Assembly: GCF_900100955.1 (NCBI RefSeq)
Contig: NZ_FNCC01000010.1
Span: 222,674-286,673 of the forward strand
DNA length: 64,000 bases
Direction: 5' to 3'
DNA from: Lentzea fradiae
GTDB taxonomy: Bacteria > Actinomycetota > Actinomycetes > Mycobacteriales > Pseudonocardiaceae
The translations under genes and the position numbers were made by a program. Below the pieces are notes generated by a model. It had not been told where the DNA came from and did not search any database. It worked only from the letters and a program-made list of their open reading frames with translations. Shown piece by piece: positions 47,474-56,066 of the stretch. Position 1 is the first letter of the stretch, and each line of letters opens with the position of its first letter.

Positions 47474-49794
47474 CAGGTGCTCCTGAGTCGGACGAGGTCG
47501 GCGAGCTCGGCGTCGGTGAGCTCGGTGAGGGCGGCTTCTCCCCCGTGCAGGACGGCGTCGGCGAGGTCGCGCTTGTCCTGCAGCAGGGCGGCGACGCGTT
47601 CTTCGACGGTGCCTTCGGTGACGAGCTTGTGGACCTGGACGGGCCGGGTCTGGCCGAGGCGGTGGGCGCGGTCGGTGGCCTGGTCCTCGACGGCGGGGTT
47701 CCACCAGCGGTCGAAGTGGACGACGTGGTCGGCCCTGGTGAGGTTGAGGCCGGTGCCGGCGGCTTTGAGGGAGAGCAGGAAGACGGGGGCGCGGCCGGAC
47801 TGGAAGTCGTCGACCATCCGCTCGCGCTGAGCCACGGGGGTGCCGCCGTGCAGGAACAGCGCGGGGTGGGTCATGCGCTGGTGCAGCAGGCGGGCCATGG
47901 CGACGTACTGGGTGAAGATCAGCACGGAGCCGTCCTCGGCGAGGATGGTGGCGAGCAGCTCGTCGAGCAGGTCGAGCTTGCCGGAGCCGCCCCGCAGGGT
48001 GTCGTGGCCGAGGTAGTGCGACGGGTGGTTGCAGATCTGCTTGAGGCCGGTGAGCAGCGCGAGCACGAGGCCGCGGCGGGCCATGCCGCCGGTGCCGGCG
48101 ATGCGGTCGAGGGTCTCCCTGGTGAGCGCCTCGTAGAGGGCTGCCTGTTCGACCGACAGCGACACGTACCGGTCGGTCTCGGTCTTGGCGGGCAGTTCGG
48201 GGGCGACGCCGGGGTCGGTCTTGCGGCGGCGCAGCAGGAACGGCCGCACGGCCTTGGTGAGGGTGTCGTCGGGGACGGGCCAGCGGGTGCGGAACGCGCG
48301 GTGCGTGCCGAGCAGGCCGGGGGTCGTCCAGTCCAGGATGGACCACAGCTCCGACAGCGAGTTCTCCACCGGGGTGCCGGAGAGGGCGACCCTGGCGGCG
48401 GCGGGGATGGAGCGCAGGGCCTTGGCGGTGCCGGAGTGCGGGTTCTTGACGTGCTGGGCCTCGTCGGCGACGACCATGCCCCAGTCGTGGCCGCGCAGCG
48501 CCTCGGCGTCCAGGCGCATGGTGCCGTAGGTGGTGAGCACGACGCCGCTGCCGGGGAGGGTCCGGTGTGGACCGTGGTAGCGGGTGACGGGGGTGCCGGG
48601 GGCGAAGCGGCGGATCTCGCGTTCCCAGTTGCCGAGCAGGGAGGCGGGGCAGACCACGAGCGTGGGGTGCGGGTGGTCGCGGTGCAGGTGCAGGGCGATG
48701 AGCGTGATGGTCTTGCCCAGGCCCATGTCGTCGGCGAGGCAGGCGCCCAGGCCGAGGCCGGTGAGGTGGGCGAGCCAGCGCAGGCCGTGCAGCTGGTAGT
48801 CGCGCAGGGTCGCCCGCAGGGCGGCGGGCTGGGGGATGCCGGGGATGGTGGTGACGGTGGCGGTGAGGTCGTGCGGCAGGACCTCGACGGGTTCGCCGCC
48901 GATGATCGCGGTGCCGGTGAGCGCGGCGGTGAGGGCTTGGACGGCGGTGACGGGTTCGAGCTGCCGGCGGACTTTGACGCGCAGCCGGGGGTCGACGAGG
49001 ACCCACTGGTCGCGCAGCCGCACGACGGGCCGGGTGGCTTCGGCGACGAGGTCCATCTCCTGGTCGGTGAGGGTGTCGTCGCCGAGCGCGAGCCGCCAGC
49101 GGAACGTGAGCAGGTCGTCGGCGCCGAAGTGGCCGCTGTGCTCGCCGAGGGCGGCTTTGGCGGTGAGGCCGGTGGTGACCTCGCGCGGCCAGTGGACCTC
49201 GATGCCGGTGCCGAGCAGCTCGGCGACCTCGTCGTCGGTGAGGTCGGACCGGTCGAGCAGGCGTCGCAGGGGCGGCCAGCCGAGGCGGGCGATGGCGCGG
49301 ACGGCGTCGAGCTCGCGGCCGGAGCCGCGCACGTCGCGCGGGTGGGCGTCGGTGACGTCGCGGACCTGCAGGGTGCCGCGGAACCGCAGGTCCTCGGTGG
49401 TCTCGACGCGCACGGAGAGGGTGAGCTGCTCGTCGGCCCACTGCGCCAGCTCGGGCACGTCGTGCACGCGCCTGCTCGCGAACGGGCCGTCACCGCCTGT
49501 CCTGGGCAGTGCGTCGGCGACGGCGTCGAGGAACGCGCGCAGCTCGTCGTAGTCGCCGTGGACGGCGAGGCGCCGCAGGTGCAGCTCGTCGGCGTGGTCG
49601 AGCGGCCCGGCGCGCCAGGTGTCGTGGCCACCCGCGGTGACGCCGGGCACGAGCCGGCCGCGGGCGACGAGGGTCAGGGCGGTGGCGGCGGCCACGCCCC
49701 AGTAGTCGTCGCGCCGCAGCACGTCGGGAAGGGCGTCGAGCAGGGGTTTTCCGTGGAGCTGGCCGAGTCTGGGCGGGTCGGCGGGCGCGAACAT
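47473..49794 (-). CDS. SNF2-family DEAD/H ATPase
   Basis: The 773-residue product has an N-terminal region of about 320 residues (SNF2_N-like accessory), then the SNF2 ATPase: LRDYQLHGLRWLAHLTGLGL, Walker A DDMGLGKTITLIAL, VCPASLLGNWERE, VVADEAQHVKN and ALSGTPVENSLSELWSI. The second RecA lobe has LIFTQYVAMARLLHQ and VVHFDRWWNPAVEDQATDRA. The enzyme would move or remodel protein-DNA complexes. The ATG at 49794 begins the frame just before the CCGTA-N5-TACGG operator that also serves the divergent TetR gene. It leads an operon with SWIM and DUF2238 genes. Confidence 0.95.
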   Translation of the reverse strand: MFAPADPPRLGQLHGKPLLDALPDVLRRDDYWGVAAATALTLVARGRLVPGVTAGGHDTWRAGPLDHADELHLRRLAVHGDYDELRAFLDAVADALPRTGGDGPFASRRVHDVPELAQWADEQLTLSVRVETTEDLRFRGTLQVRDVTDAHPRDVRGSGRELDAVRAIARLGWPPLRRLLDRSDLTDDEVAELLGTGIEVHWPREVTTGLTAKAALGEHSGHFGADDLLTFRWRLALGDDTLTDQEMDLVAEATRPVVRLRDQWVLVDPRLRVKVRRQLEPVTAVQALTAALTGTAIIGGEPVEVLPHDLTATVTTIPGIPQPAALRATLRDYQLHGLRWLAHLTGLGLGACLADDMGLGKTITLIALHLHRDHPHPTLVVCPASLLGNWEREIRRFAPGTPVTRYHGPHRTLPGSGVVLTTYGTMRLDAEALRGHDWGMVVADEAQHVKNPHSGTAKALRSIPAAARVALSGTPVENSLSELWSILDWTTPGLLGTHRAFRTRWPVPDDTLTKAVRPFLLRRRKTDPGVAPELPAKTETDRYVSLSVEQAALYEALTRETLDRIAGTGGMARRGLVLALLTGLKQICNHPSHYLGHDTLRGGSGKLDLLDELLATILAEDGSVLIFTQYVAMARLLHQRMTHPALFLHGGTPVAQRERMVDDFQSGRAPVFLLSLKAAGTGLNLTRADHVVHFDRWWNPAVEDQATDRAHRLGQTRPVQVHKLVTEGTVEERVAALLQDKRDLADAVLHGGEAALTELTDAELADLVRLRST

Positions 49795-49799
49795 ACTAT

Positions 49800-49820
49800 G
49801 TACCGTACACCATACGGTAC
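49800..49820. promoter_or_regulatory. TetR operator with CCGTA-N5-TACGG core, shared by SNF2 and TetR genes
   Basis: GTACCGTA (49800-49807) and TACGGTAC (49813-49820) form a perfect inverted repeat with a five-base spacer. It starts six bases upstream of the SNF2 start codon and ends before TAGGGT (49823-49828), the likely -10 box of the TetR gene. The core is the same as at 37215-37235. Confidence 0.8.
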
Positions 49821-49831
49821 GGTAGGGTGGA

Positions 49832-50587
49832 GTGATGGTCGAACACACGGGCAGCGGTGACCCGGCGCGGACGCTGGCGTTGCTGTGGCGCACGCAGGAG
49901 CGCGCCAGCCGCAAGGGCAAGCCGGACCTGAGCGTGGACCGCATCGTGCGGGCCGGCATCGAGCTGGCCGACGCCGACGGCCTCAAGGCGCTGTCGATGC
50001 GGCGCGTGGCCGAGGTGCTGGGCGTGGGGACGATGTCGCTCTACACCTACGTGCCGGGCAAGGGCGAGCTGGTCGACGTCATGGTCGACACCGTGCAGGC
50101 GGCGACCGGCAGGCAACCGGCCGACGGCTGGCGGGCGCACCTGACGTACGTGGCGCGGGAGAACCTGGAGCTGTACCGGCGGCACCCGTGGCTGCTGCAG
50201 GTGGCGCCGTCGCGCACGGTGCTGGGCCCGCAGGTGGCGGCGAAGTACGACTTCGAGCTGCGCGGCCTGGAGGGCATCGGCCTGTCGGACGTGGAGATGG
50301 ACTCGGTGCTGAACCTGGTGCTCGGGCACGTGCAGCACGCGGCACGGGGCCTGACCGCGGCGGCGGTCACCGAGAAGGAGACGGGCTTGACCGACCAGCA
50401 GTGGTGGGACGCGGCGGCGCCGGTGCTGATGACGGTGTTCGACCCCGCCCGCTTCCCGGTGGCCGCGCGGGTCGGCGGCGCGGTCGGCGAGGCGCACCAC
50501 AGCGCGTTCAGCCCGGAGCACTCGTTCGAGTTCGGGCTGGAGATGATCCTGGACGGCGTGGAACGCCTGGTGAGGTCACGCGAGTAG
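49832..50587 (+). CDS. TetR/AcrR family regulator (TetR_C_1 type), paralogue of 36447-37202
   Basis: The 251-residue product starts with [20 protein letters not shown] and a TetR helix-turn-helix ([20 protein letters not shown], then [20 protein letters not shown]), with a TetR_C_1 ligand domain. Its recognition helix is nearly identical to that of the regulator at 36447. TAGGGT lies six bases before the ATG at 49835, and a GTG at 49832 is also possible. The operator shared with the SNF2 operon suggests that it represses that operon and itself. Confidence 0.9.
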   Translation: MMVEHTGSGDPARTLALLWRTQERASRKGKPDLSVDRIVRAGIELADADGLKALSMRRVAEVLGVGTMSLYTYVPGKGELVDVMVDTVQAATGRQPADGWRAHLTYVARENLELYRRHPWLLQVAPSRTVLGPQVAAKYDFELRGLEGIGLSDVEMDSVLNLVLGHVQHAARGLTAAAVTEKETGLTDQQWWDAAAPVLMTVFDPARFPVAARVGGAVGEAHHSAFSPEHSFEFGLEMILDGVERLVRSRE

Positions 50588-50695
50588 TTACAGCCGGGTG
50601 ACACCTGCCGCGATGCGACCTCATTTCGCACGTGGTGTCCTCCGGGTGCCTACAGTTACGCCACGCCGATCAACTCGCCTCCGGGAGGGCCGCTC

Positions 50696-51937
50696 GTGGT
50701 GATCGACTCGCAGCCCCGGCAGGCGCTGGTGCGCCGGGTGACCGGTCTGGCGCGGTCGACGCCGGGACGGCTGGGTCTGCTGGTCGTGGTGCTGGTCGTG
50801 GCGAGCGTGGCGAGCGGGCTGCTGTCGACGTGGAGCGTGAACCGGCAGGAGCTGGCGCTGCAGGAGCTGGCGACGCGGTCCGAGCCGCTCGCGCACGCGG
50901 CGCAGGAGGTCTACCGGGCGTTGCAGGACGCCGACGCCACGGCGGCCAGCGCGTTCCTCGCGGGCGGGCTGGAACCGCGGGAGCTGCGGGAGCGCTACGA
51001 GGCCGACATCGCGCAGGCGCAGGCGGCGCTGTCGGTGGCGACGGCCTCCTCCCCCGACCTGACGGCGACGCTGTCGGCGCAGCTGCCGGTCTACACGGGC
51101 CTGGTGGAGACGGCGCGGACGAACAACCGGCAGGGCTTCCCGGTCGGGGCGGCGTACCTGCGGGAGGCGTCGGGGCTGATGCGCACGCAGCTGCTGCCCG
51201 CGGCGCGGGAGCTGTACCGGTCGGAGACCGACCGGGTGGCCCGCGCGCAGGACGATGCGGAGTTCCCGCTGGTGCCGGTGCTGGTGGCGGCGGCGTTCGT
51301 GCTGGCGCTGGTGGCGGCGCAGCGGTACCTGACGCGCATCACCAACCGGCTGCTCAACGTCGGCCTGCTGGTCGCCACGGGCGCGGCGCTGTTGTCGCTG
51401 CTGTGGGTGACGACGGTGTCGGTGCTGGTGATGAACGACGTGTCGGACTCGCGCACGGCCTCGTCGAAGGCCGACGTGCTGGCGCAGGCGCGGATCGCGA
51501 CGCTCACCGCGCGCGGCGAGGAGACGCTGACGCTGGTCGCCCGCGGCTCCGGGCAGGCGTACGAGAAGAACTTCGTCGAGGTGTCGGGGCGGTTGCGGGA
51601 GCTGCTGGAGCAGGCGGGACGGCTGGACCCGTCCCAGGCGGTGGCCTCGGCGACGGAGAACTTCCGGCAGTGGCAGCAGGTGCACCAGCGCATCCGCGAG
51701 GCCGACGACGCGGGCCGCTACGCCGAGGCCGTGGGCCTGATCGGCAACCCGCACTTCGACTCGCTGGACCGGGACCTGGTGCGGGCGATCGGCGAGGCGA
51801 GGCAGGACTTCAGCGACGAGGTGGCGGTGGCGCGGGCGTCACTGGCGGGCACGGTGGTGGGGGTGCTGGTGCTGGCGGTGATCGGCGCGGCGGGCGCGGC
51901 GATGGGGTTGTGGCAGCGGCTCAAGGAGTACCGGTGA
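50696..51937 (+). CDS. glnX: GlnX-like membrane protein of the pknG operon
   Basis: The 413-residue product has an N-terminal membrane helix (GRLGLLVVVLVVASVASGLL), a large extracytoplasmic helical sensor domain (residues about 60-195), a second membrane region (LVPVLVAAAFVLALVAA, LLNVGLLVATGAALLSLLWV), another loop, and a final helix (AGTVVGVLVLAVIGAAGAAM). In mycobacteria and corynebacteria GlnX acts between the amino-acid-binding lipoprotein GlnH and the kinase PknG. GGGAGG lies seven bases before the GTG. The stop overlaps the glnH start (GTGA). Assignment rests on gene order plus topology. Confidence 0.85.
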   Translation: MVIDSQPRQALVRRVTGLARSTPGRLGLLVVVLVVASVASGLLSTWSVNRQELALQELATRSEPLAHAAQEVYRALQDADATAASAFLAGGLEPRELRERYEADIAQAQAALSVATASSPDLTATLSAQLPVYTGLVETARTNNRQGFPVGAAYLREASGLMRTQLLPAARELYRSETDRVARAQDDAEFPLVPVLVAAAFVLALVAAQRYLTRITNRLLNVGLLVATGAALLSLLWVTTVSVLVMNDVSDSRTASSKADVLAQARIATLTARGEETLTLVARGSGQAYEKNFVEVSGRLRELLEQAGRLDPSQAVASATENFRQWQQVHQRIREADDAGRYAEAVGLIGNPHFDSLDRDLVRAIGEARQDFSDEVAVARASLAGTVVGVLVLAVIGAAGAAMGLWQRLKEYR

Positions 51938-52893
51938 GGCGGCGGCTGGCGCTGGCGGCGGTGCTGCTGGCCGGGGCGTGCTCGGCGGGGCCCGCGCCGA
52001 GCGAGGTGGTGCCGCGCAGCGTCGCCGCACCGCAGCCGGCGGGCGCGAGCACCGTGACGGCGGCGCCGGGCAGCGCGGCGAACCCGGAGCCCGGCTGCGA
52101 CGCGACGGCGAGCCTGCGGCCCGGCCCGCTGCCGCCGGCGGGGCAGATGCCCGCGGGGTCGACGATGGAGAAGATCCTGCAGCGCGGCCGGCTGATCGCC
52201 GGGGTGGACCAGAACTCGTACCTGATGGGGTTCCGCAACTCGTTCACCGGCGAGATCGAGGGGTTCGACGTCGACGTGGCCCGCCAGATCGCCAAGGCGC
52301 TGTTCGGCGACGAGTCGAAGGTGCAGTTCCGGGTCGTCACCTCGGCGGAACGGATCCCGATGCTGCGCAGCGGCGCCGTGGACGTCGTGGTGCGCACGAT
52401 GACGATCAACTGCGACCGGCTGCGCGACGTGGACTTCTCGCAGGTCTACTACGAGGCCGGGCAGCGGGTGCTGGTGCGCCGCGACTCCGGCATCACCGGT
52501 GTCGAGGACCTGGCGGACCGCAGCGTGTGCTCGGCGTCGGGGTCGACGTCGCTGGGCAACGTCGTGGACAGGGCGAAGACGACGGTGAGCGTGCCGAACT
52601 GGACCGACTGCCTGGTGATGCTGCAGCAGGGGCAGGTGGACGCGATCTCCACCGATGACACGATCCTCGCGGGCCTGGCGGCGCAGGACCCGTACACCGA
52701 GGTCGTGGGCGCCCGGTTCACCGAGGAGCCCTACGGGGTGGGCATCCCGAAGGGGCAGGAGGACCTGGTGCGCTTCGTCAACGGCGTGCTGGAGCGGATG
52801 CGCGCGGACGGGACGTGGCGCGGCACCTACGACCGGTGGCTGGGCAGGCTGGGCCCCGCACCGGCACCGCCCGCCGGTCGTTACCGGGACTAG
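51934..52893 (+). CDS. glnH: GlnH-like glutamine/aspartate-binding lipoprotein
   Basis: The 319-residue product is a solute-binding lipoprotein of SBP_bac_3 type, with a lipobox (LLAGAC, Cys at about residue 16) and an amino-acid-binding fold (GRLIAGVDQNSYLMGFRNSF, EGFDVDVARQIAKALFG, RTMTINCDRLRDVDFSQVYY, EEPYGVGIPKGQEDL). No ABC permease or ATPase gene follows, as in mycobacteria, where GlnH senses glutamine/aspartate for PknG rather than importing it. Its GTG overlaps the glnX stop. The mature N-terminus is a Pro/Ala-rich linker of about 60 residues. Confidence 0.92.
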   Translation: MRRRLALAAVLLAGACSAGPAPSEVVPRSVAAPQPAGASTVTAAPGSAANPEPGCDATASLRPGPLPPAGQMPAGSTMEKILQRGRLIAGVDQNSYLMGFRNSFTGEIEGFDVDVARQIAKALFGDESKVQFRVVTSAERIPMLRSGAVDVVVRTMTINCDRLRDVDFSQVYYEAGQRVLVRRDSGITGVEDLADRSVCSASGSTSLGNVVDRAKTTVSVPNWTDCLVMLQQGQVDAISTDDTILAGLAAQDPYTEVVGARFTEEPYGVGIPKGQEDLVRFVNGVLERMRADGTWRGTYDRWLGRLGPAPAPPAGRYRD

Positions 52894-52916
52894 GCGCCGA
52901 AAGGGGGATGGCAGGG

Positions 52917-55061
52917 ATGAGCGACGAGGTGGATCTGCCCGTGACGGGACCGGCGACCGCACCGGGCACGGCTCCGGGCACCGCGCCGTGGTCGGGGTCG
53001 CAGGACGGGCCCCGGCCGGGGTCGGGACGGTCGCGGCGGGGCAGCGCGCGGTCGATGAGCCGCGGCCGGCTGGGCGCGGGGCTGGTGGAGGTGCCGCCGG
53101 TGCCCTACCGGGACCCGGCCACGGCGGTGCTGACCGACCCGGAGGTGCCGGAGGCCAAGCGGTTCTGCTCGAAGTGCGGCAAGAAGGTCGGCCGGCCCAA
53201 GAACGGCGCGCCGGGCCGGGTGGAGGGGTTCTGCCCGCAGTGCGGGCACGCCTACTCGTTCACGCCGAAGCTCGCGCCGGGCGAGGTGCTGCACGACCAG
53301 TACGAGGTGCTGGGCTGTCTCGCGCACGGCGGCCTGGGCTGGCTGTACCTGGCGCTCGACCACGCCGTGAGCGACCGGTGGGTGGTGCTCAAGGGCCTGC
53401 TCGACTCCGGGGACGCCGACGCGATGGCGGCGGCGCTGGCGGAGCGGCGGTTCCTCGCCGAGGTCGAGCACCCCAACATCGTGAAGATCCACAACTTCAT
53501 CCGGCACGCGGACAGGACCAGCGGAAACCTGGTCGAGTACATCGTGATGGAGTACGTCGGCGGCGAGTCGATCAAGGACATGATCACGCGGCGGCGCCGG
53601 GAGGGCCGCGGTGACGAGGCGCTGCCGCTGCCGCAGGCCATCGCCTACGTGCTGGAGATCCTGCCCGCCGTCGGCTACCTGCACGGGGTGGGGCTGCTGT
53701 ACTGCGACTTCAAACCGGACAACATGATCCACACCGAGGAGCAGCTCAAGCTGATCGACCTGGGCGCGGTGCGCCGCATCGACGACCACCACTCCCCCAT
53801 CTACGGCACGGTCGGCTACCAGGCGCCGGAGATCGGCACGATCGGCCCGTCGGTGTTCTCCGACATCTACACGATCGGGCGGGCGCTGGCGGTGATGAGC
53901 TTCCCGTTCGACTTCCGCGGCACCTGCAAGAACCGGCTGCCGACGCCGCGGGAGCAGCCGCTGCTGGCCCGGTTCTCGTCGTTTCACCGGTTGCTGCTGC
54001 GCGCGACGAACCCGAACCCGGAGCTGCGGTTCTGCAGCGCCGAGGAGATGGCCGAGCAGCTCACCGGTGTGCTGCGGGAGGTGCTCGCGATCCAGGACGG
54101 CGTGCCGCGGCCGGGCCAGTCGCGGCAGTTCACGCCGGAACGCCGCCGTTTCGGCGTGGAGGGCACGCTGGACCTGCGGGAGGTGGCGCTGGCGTTGCCG
54201 GCGCCGAGCGTGAGCACCTCCGACGCGGCGGCGTCGTGGCTGGCGACGGCGACGGCGTCGGACCCGGCGGGGCTGCGCAAGGCACCCGAGGTGACCGTGG
54301 AGGTGCGGCTGCGGATCGTGCGGGTGCTGATCGAGTCCGGTGACACCCCGGCGGCGCTCAAGGAGCTGGAGGCGCTGACGGCGCCGTCGATGTTCGACGA
54401 ACCCGAGCTCGACCCGGTCGAGGACTGGCGGCCGAACTGGTACCGGGGCCTGGCGGCGCTGGTGGACGGACGACCGGCCGAGGCGCTGGAGCTGTTCGAC
54501 GCGGTGTGCTCGGCGGTACCGGGTGAGGCGGCGCCGAAGCTCGCGCTGGGGGTGTGCGCGGAGGCCACCGGGGACGCCGAGTCGGCCGCCCGGTGGTACG
54601 AGCTGGTGTGGCGCACCGACCACGCCTACGTGTCGGCGGCGTTCGGGCTGGCGCGGGTGCTGCTGGCGCGCGGTGACCGGGCGCGGGCGGTGGAGGTGCT
54701 GCTGGCGGTGCCGGACACGTCGTCGCAGCACCTGCCGGCGCAGATCGCGGCGGTGCGCGCGCAGCTGGGCGACTGCGTCGCGGAGGACCTGGTGGCGGCC
54801 GGGGAACGGTTGCGGCACTTGGACATCGACGTGCACTCGCACACGCAGCTGGCGGCCGAGGTGCTGGAGGCGGCGTTCGACTACGTGACCCGCAATCAGG
54901 CCGCCGAGGGGAGGGTGCTGGACTGTGCACTCTCCGAACACGAGCTTCGGCTGGGTCTCGAGCGGCGCTACCGCACGCTGGCCCGGTTCGCGGCCACGGC
55001 AGAGGAACGGATCGCATTGGTGGACCGCGCGAACGCGGTAAGGCCGAGGACGTTGGTTTGA
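52917..55061 (+). CDS. pknG: serine/threonine protein kinase PknG
   Basis: The 714-residue product has the PknG architecture. After a disordered N-terminus come a rubredoxin-like metal site with C84, C87, C106 and C109 (CSKCGKK, CPQCGHAY), a kinase domain (YEVLGCLAHGGLGWLYLALD, VVLK with Lys159, LLYCDFKPDN, LIDLGAVRRID, YQAPEIG) and a C-terminal TPR domain (residues about 460-700). The DLG and CDFKPDN variants are typical of PknG. It controls central metabolism in response to amino acids through GarA-like targets. The ATG at 52917 has GGGGG about eight bases upstream. It is followed by a coupled phosphatase gene. Confidence 0.96.
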   Translation: MSDEVDLPVTGPATAPGTAPGTAPWSGSQDGPRPGSGRSRRGSARSMSRGRLGAGLVEVPPVPYRDPATAVLTDPEVPEAKRFCSKCGKKVGRPKNGAPGRVEGFCPQCGHAYSFTPKLAPGEVLHDQYEVLGCLAHGGLGWLYLALDHAVSDRWVVLKGLLDSGDADAMAAALAERRFLAEVEHPNIVKIHNFIRHADRTSGNLVEYIVMEYVGGESIKDMITRRRREGRGDEALPLPQAIAYVLEILPAVGYLHGVGLLYCDFKPDNMIHTEEQLKLIDLGAVRRIDDHHSPIYGTVGYQAPEIGTIGPSVFSDIYTIGRALAVMSFPFDFRGTCKNRLPTPREQPLLARFSSFHRLLLRATNPNPELRFCSAEEMAEQLTGVLREVLAIQDGVPRPGQSRQFTPERRRFGVEGTLDLREVALALPAPSVSTSDAAASWLATATASDPAGLRKAPEVTVEVRLRIVRVLIESGDTPAALKELEALTAPSMFDEPELDPVEDWRPNWYRGLAALVDGRPAEALELFDAVCSAVPGEAAPKLALGVCAEATGDAESAARWYELVWRTDHAYVSAAFGLARVLLARGDRARAVEVLLAVPDTSSQHLPAQIAAVRAQLGDCVAEDLVAAGERLRHLDIDVHSHTQLAAEVLEAAFDYVTRNQAAEGRVLDCALSEHELRLGLERRYRTLARFAATAEERIALVDRANAVRPRTLV

Positions 55062-56029
55062 TGGACACCCTGAAGTGCCCGGAGTGCTTCGCGCCCGTCG
55101 CGCAGGAGGACCGGTTCTGCGAGGCGTGCGGACGCAACCTGCTGGTCCGCCGCACGCCGCTGGGCGGGCCGACCGGTCCCGCGCAGGCGTCGTGCATCCT
55201 GTGCGGCTCGCCCGACATCGACGACGAGGACTACTGCACGCAGTGCGGCCGGCACCAGCCCTCGGCGCGTGACCGCGTCGAGTACGCGCTGGGCCCGGTG
55301 TCGGGGGTGTCGGACCGGGGCAAGCGGCGGGCCCGCAACGAGGACTCGATGGCGTTCGGCACGGTCGCGGGCAAGGGCGTGGCGGCGGTGGTGTGCGACG
55401 GCGTGGCGTCCTCGGAACGCGCCGAGCAGGCGTCGCAGGCGGCGGCGGACGCCGCGGTGGACGTGCTGATCAACGCGTTGATCGACGGCGCGGACGCGGA
55501 GCAGGCGATGGTGGACGCGGTGGCGGCGTCGTGCTTCGCGGTGGAGCAGCTGGTGGAGGCCGAGCCGCTGGAGCCGGGCGGGCGGGGTGTGGCGCCGTCT
55601 TGCACGTTCGTGTCGGTGCTGGTGGCGGGGTCGTCGGCGACGGTGGGCTGGGTGGGTGACTCGCGGGCGTACTGGCTGTCCGAGCAGGGGTCGCGGCAGC
55701 TCACGACGGACGACACGTGGGCCGCGCAGCTGGTCGCGGAGGGCGTGCTGACCGAGGAGCAGGCGCGCACGGACCGCCGGGCGCACGTGCTGTCGCGGTG
55801 GATCGGCGCGGACGCGGGTCCGGTGGTGCCGCAGGTGGTGACGCTGCCGCTGTCCTCGCCCGGGGTGTTCCTGCTGTGCTCGGACGGGCTGCACAACTAC
55901 CGGCCGGAGCCGGAGGACCTGCAGCCGCTGCTCGGGTCGGGCCCGGAGGAGTACGTGAAGGTGGCGCTGGAGGCGGGCGGTCACGACAACATCACGGTGG
56001 TGCTGGTGCCGTTCACCCCGGCAGAGTGA
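55061..56029 (+). CDS. PP2C-type protein phosphatase with double zinc ribbon
   Basis: The 322-residue product joins two zinc ribbons (C6/C9 with C20/C23, and C45/C48 with C59/C62) to a PP2C phosphatase domain. Metal-binding blocks are DRGKRRARNEDSMAFG, VVCDGVASSE, WVGDSRAYWL, CSDGLHNYRP and GGHDNITVVLV. Its ATG overlaps the pknG stop (TGATG), so kinase and phosphatase are made together and probably act on the same substrates. The ribbon may dock on PknG or sense redox or metal state; this is inferred. It is cytoplasmic. Confidence 0.93.
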   Translation: MDTLKCPECFAPVAQEDRFCEACGRNLLVRRTPLGGPTGPAQASCILCGSPDIDDEDYCTQCGRHQPSARDRVEYALGPVSGVSDRGKRRARNEDSMAFGTVAGKGVAAVVCDGVASSERAEQASQAAADAAVDVLINALIDGADAEQAMVDAVAASCFAVEQLVEAEPLEPGGRGVAPSCTFVSVLVAGSSATVGWVGDSRAYWLSEQGSRQLTTDDTWAAQLVAEGVLTEEQARTDRRAHVLSRWIGADAGPVVPQVVTLPLSSPGVFLLCSDGLHNYRPEPEDLQPLLGSGPEEYVKVALEAGGHDNITVVLVPFTPAE

Positions 56030-56066
56030 TCCCTTCACCGACTTCTCTTCTGGAGGCAGGAAGCAG

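Noticed and set aside
47464..49860. Plus-strand open frame of about 800 codons opposite the SNF2 gene
   Set aside because: It is Gly/Val-rich antisense of a clear SNF2 ATPase gene, so it is not a gene.
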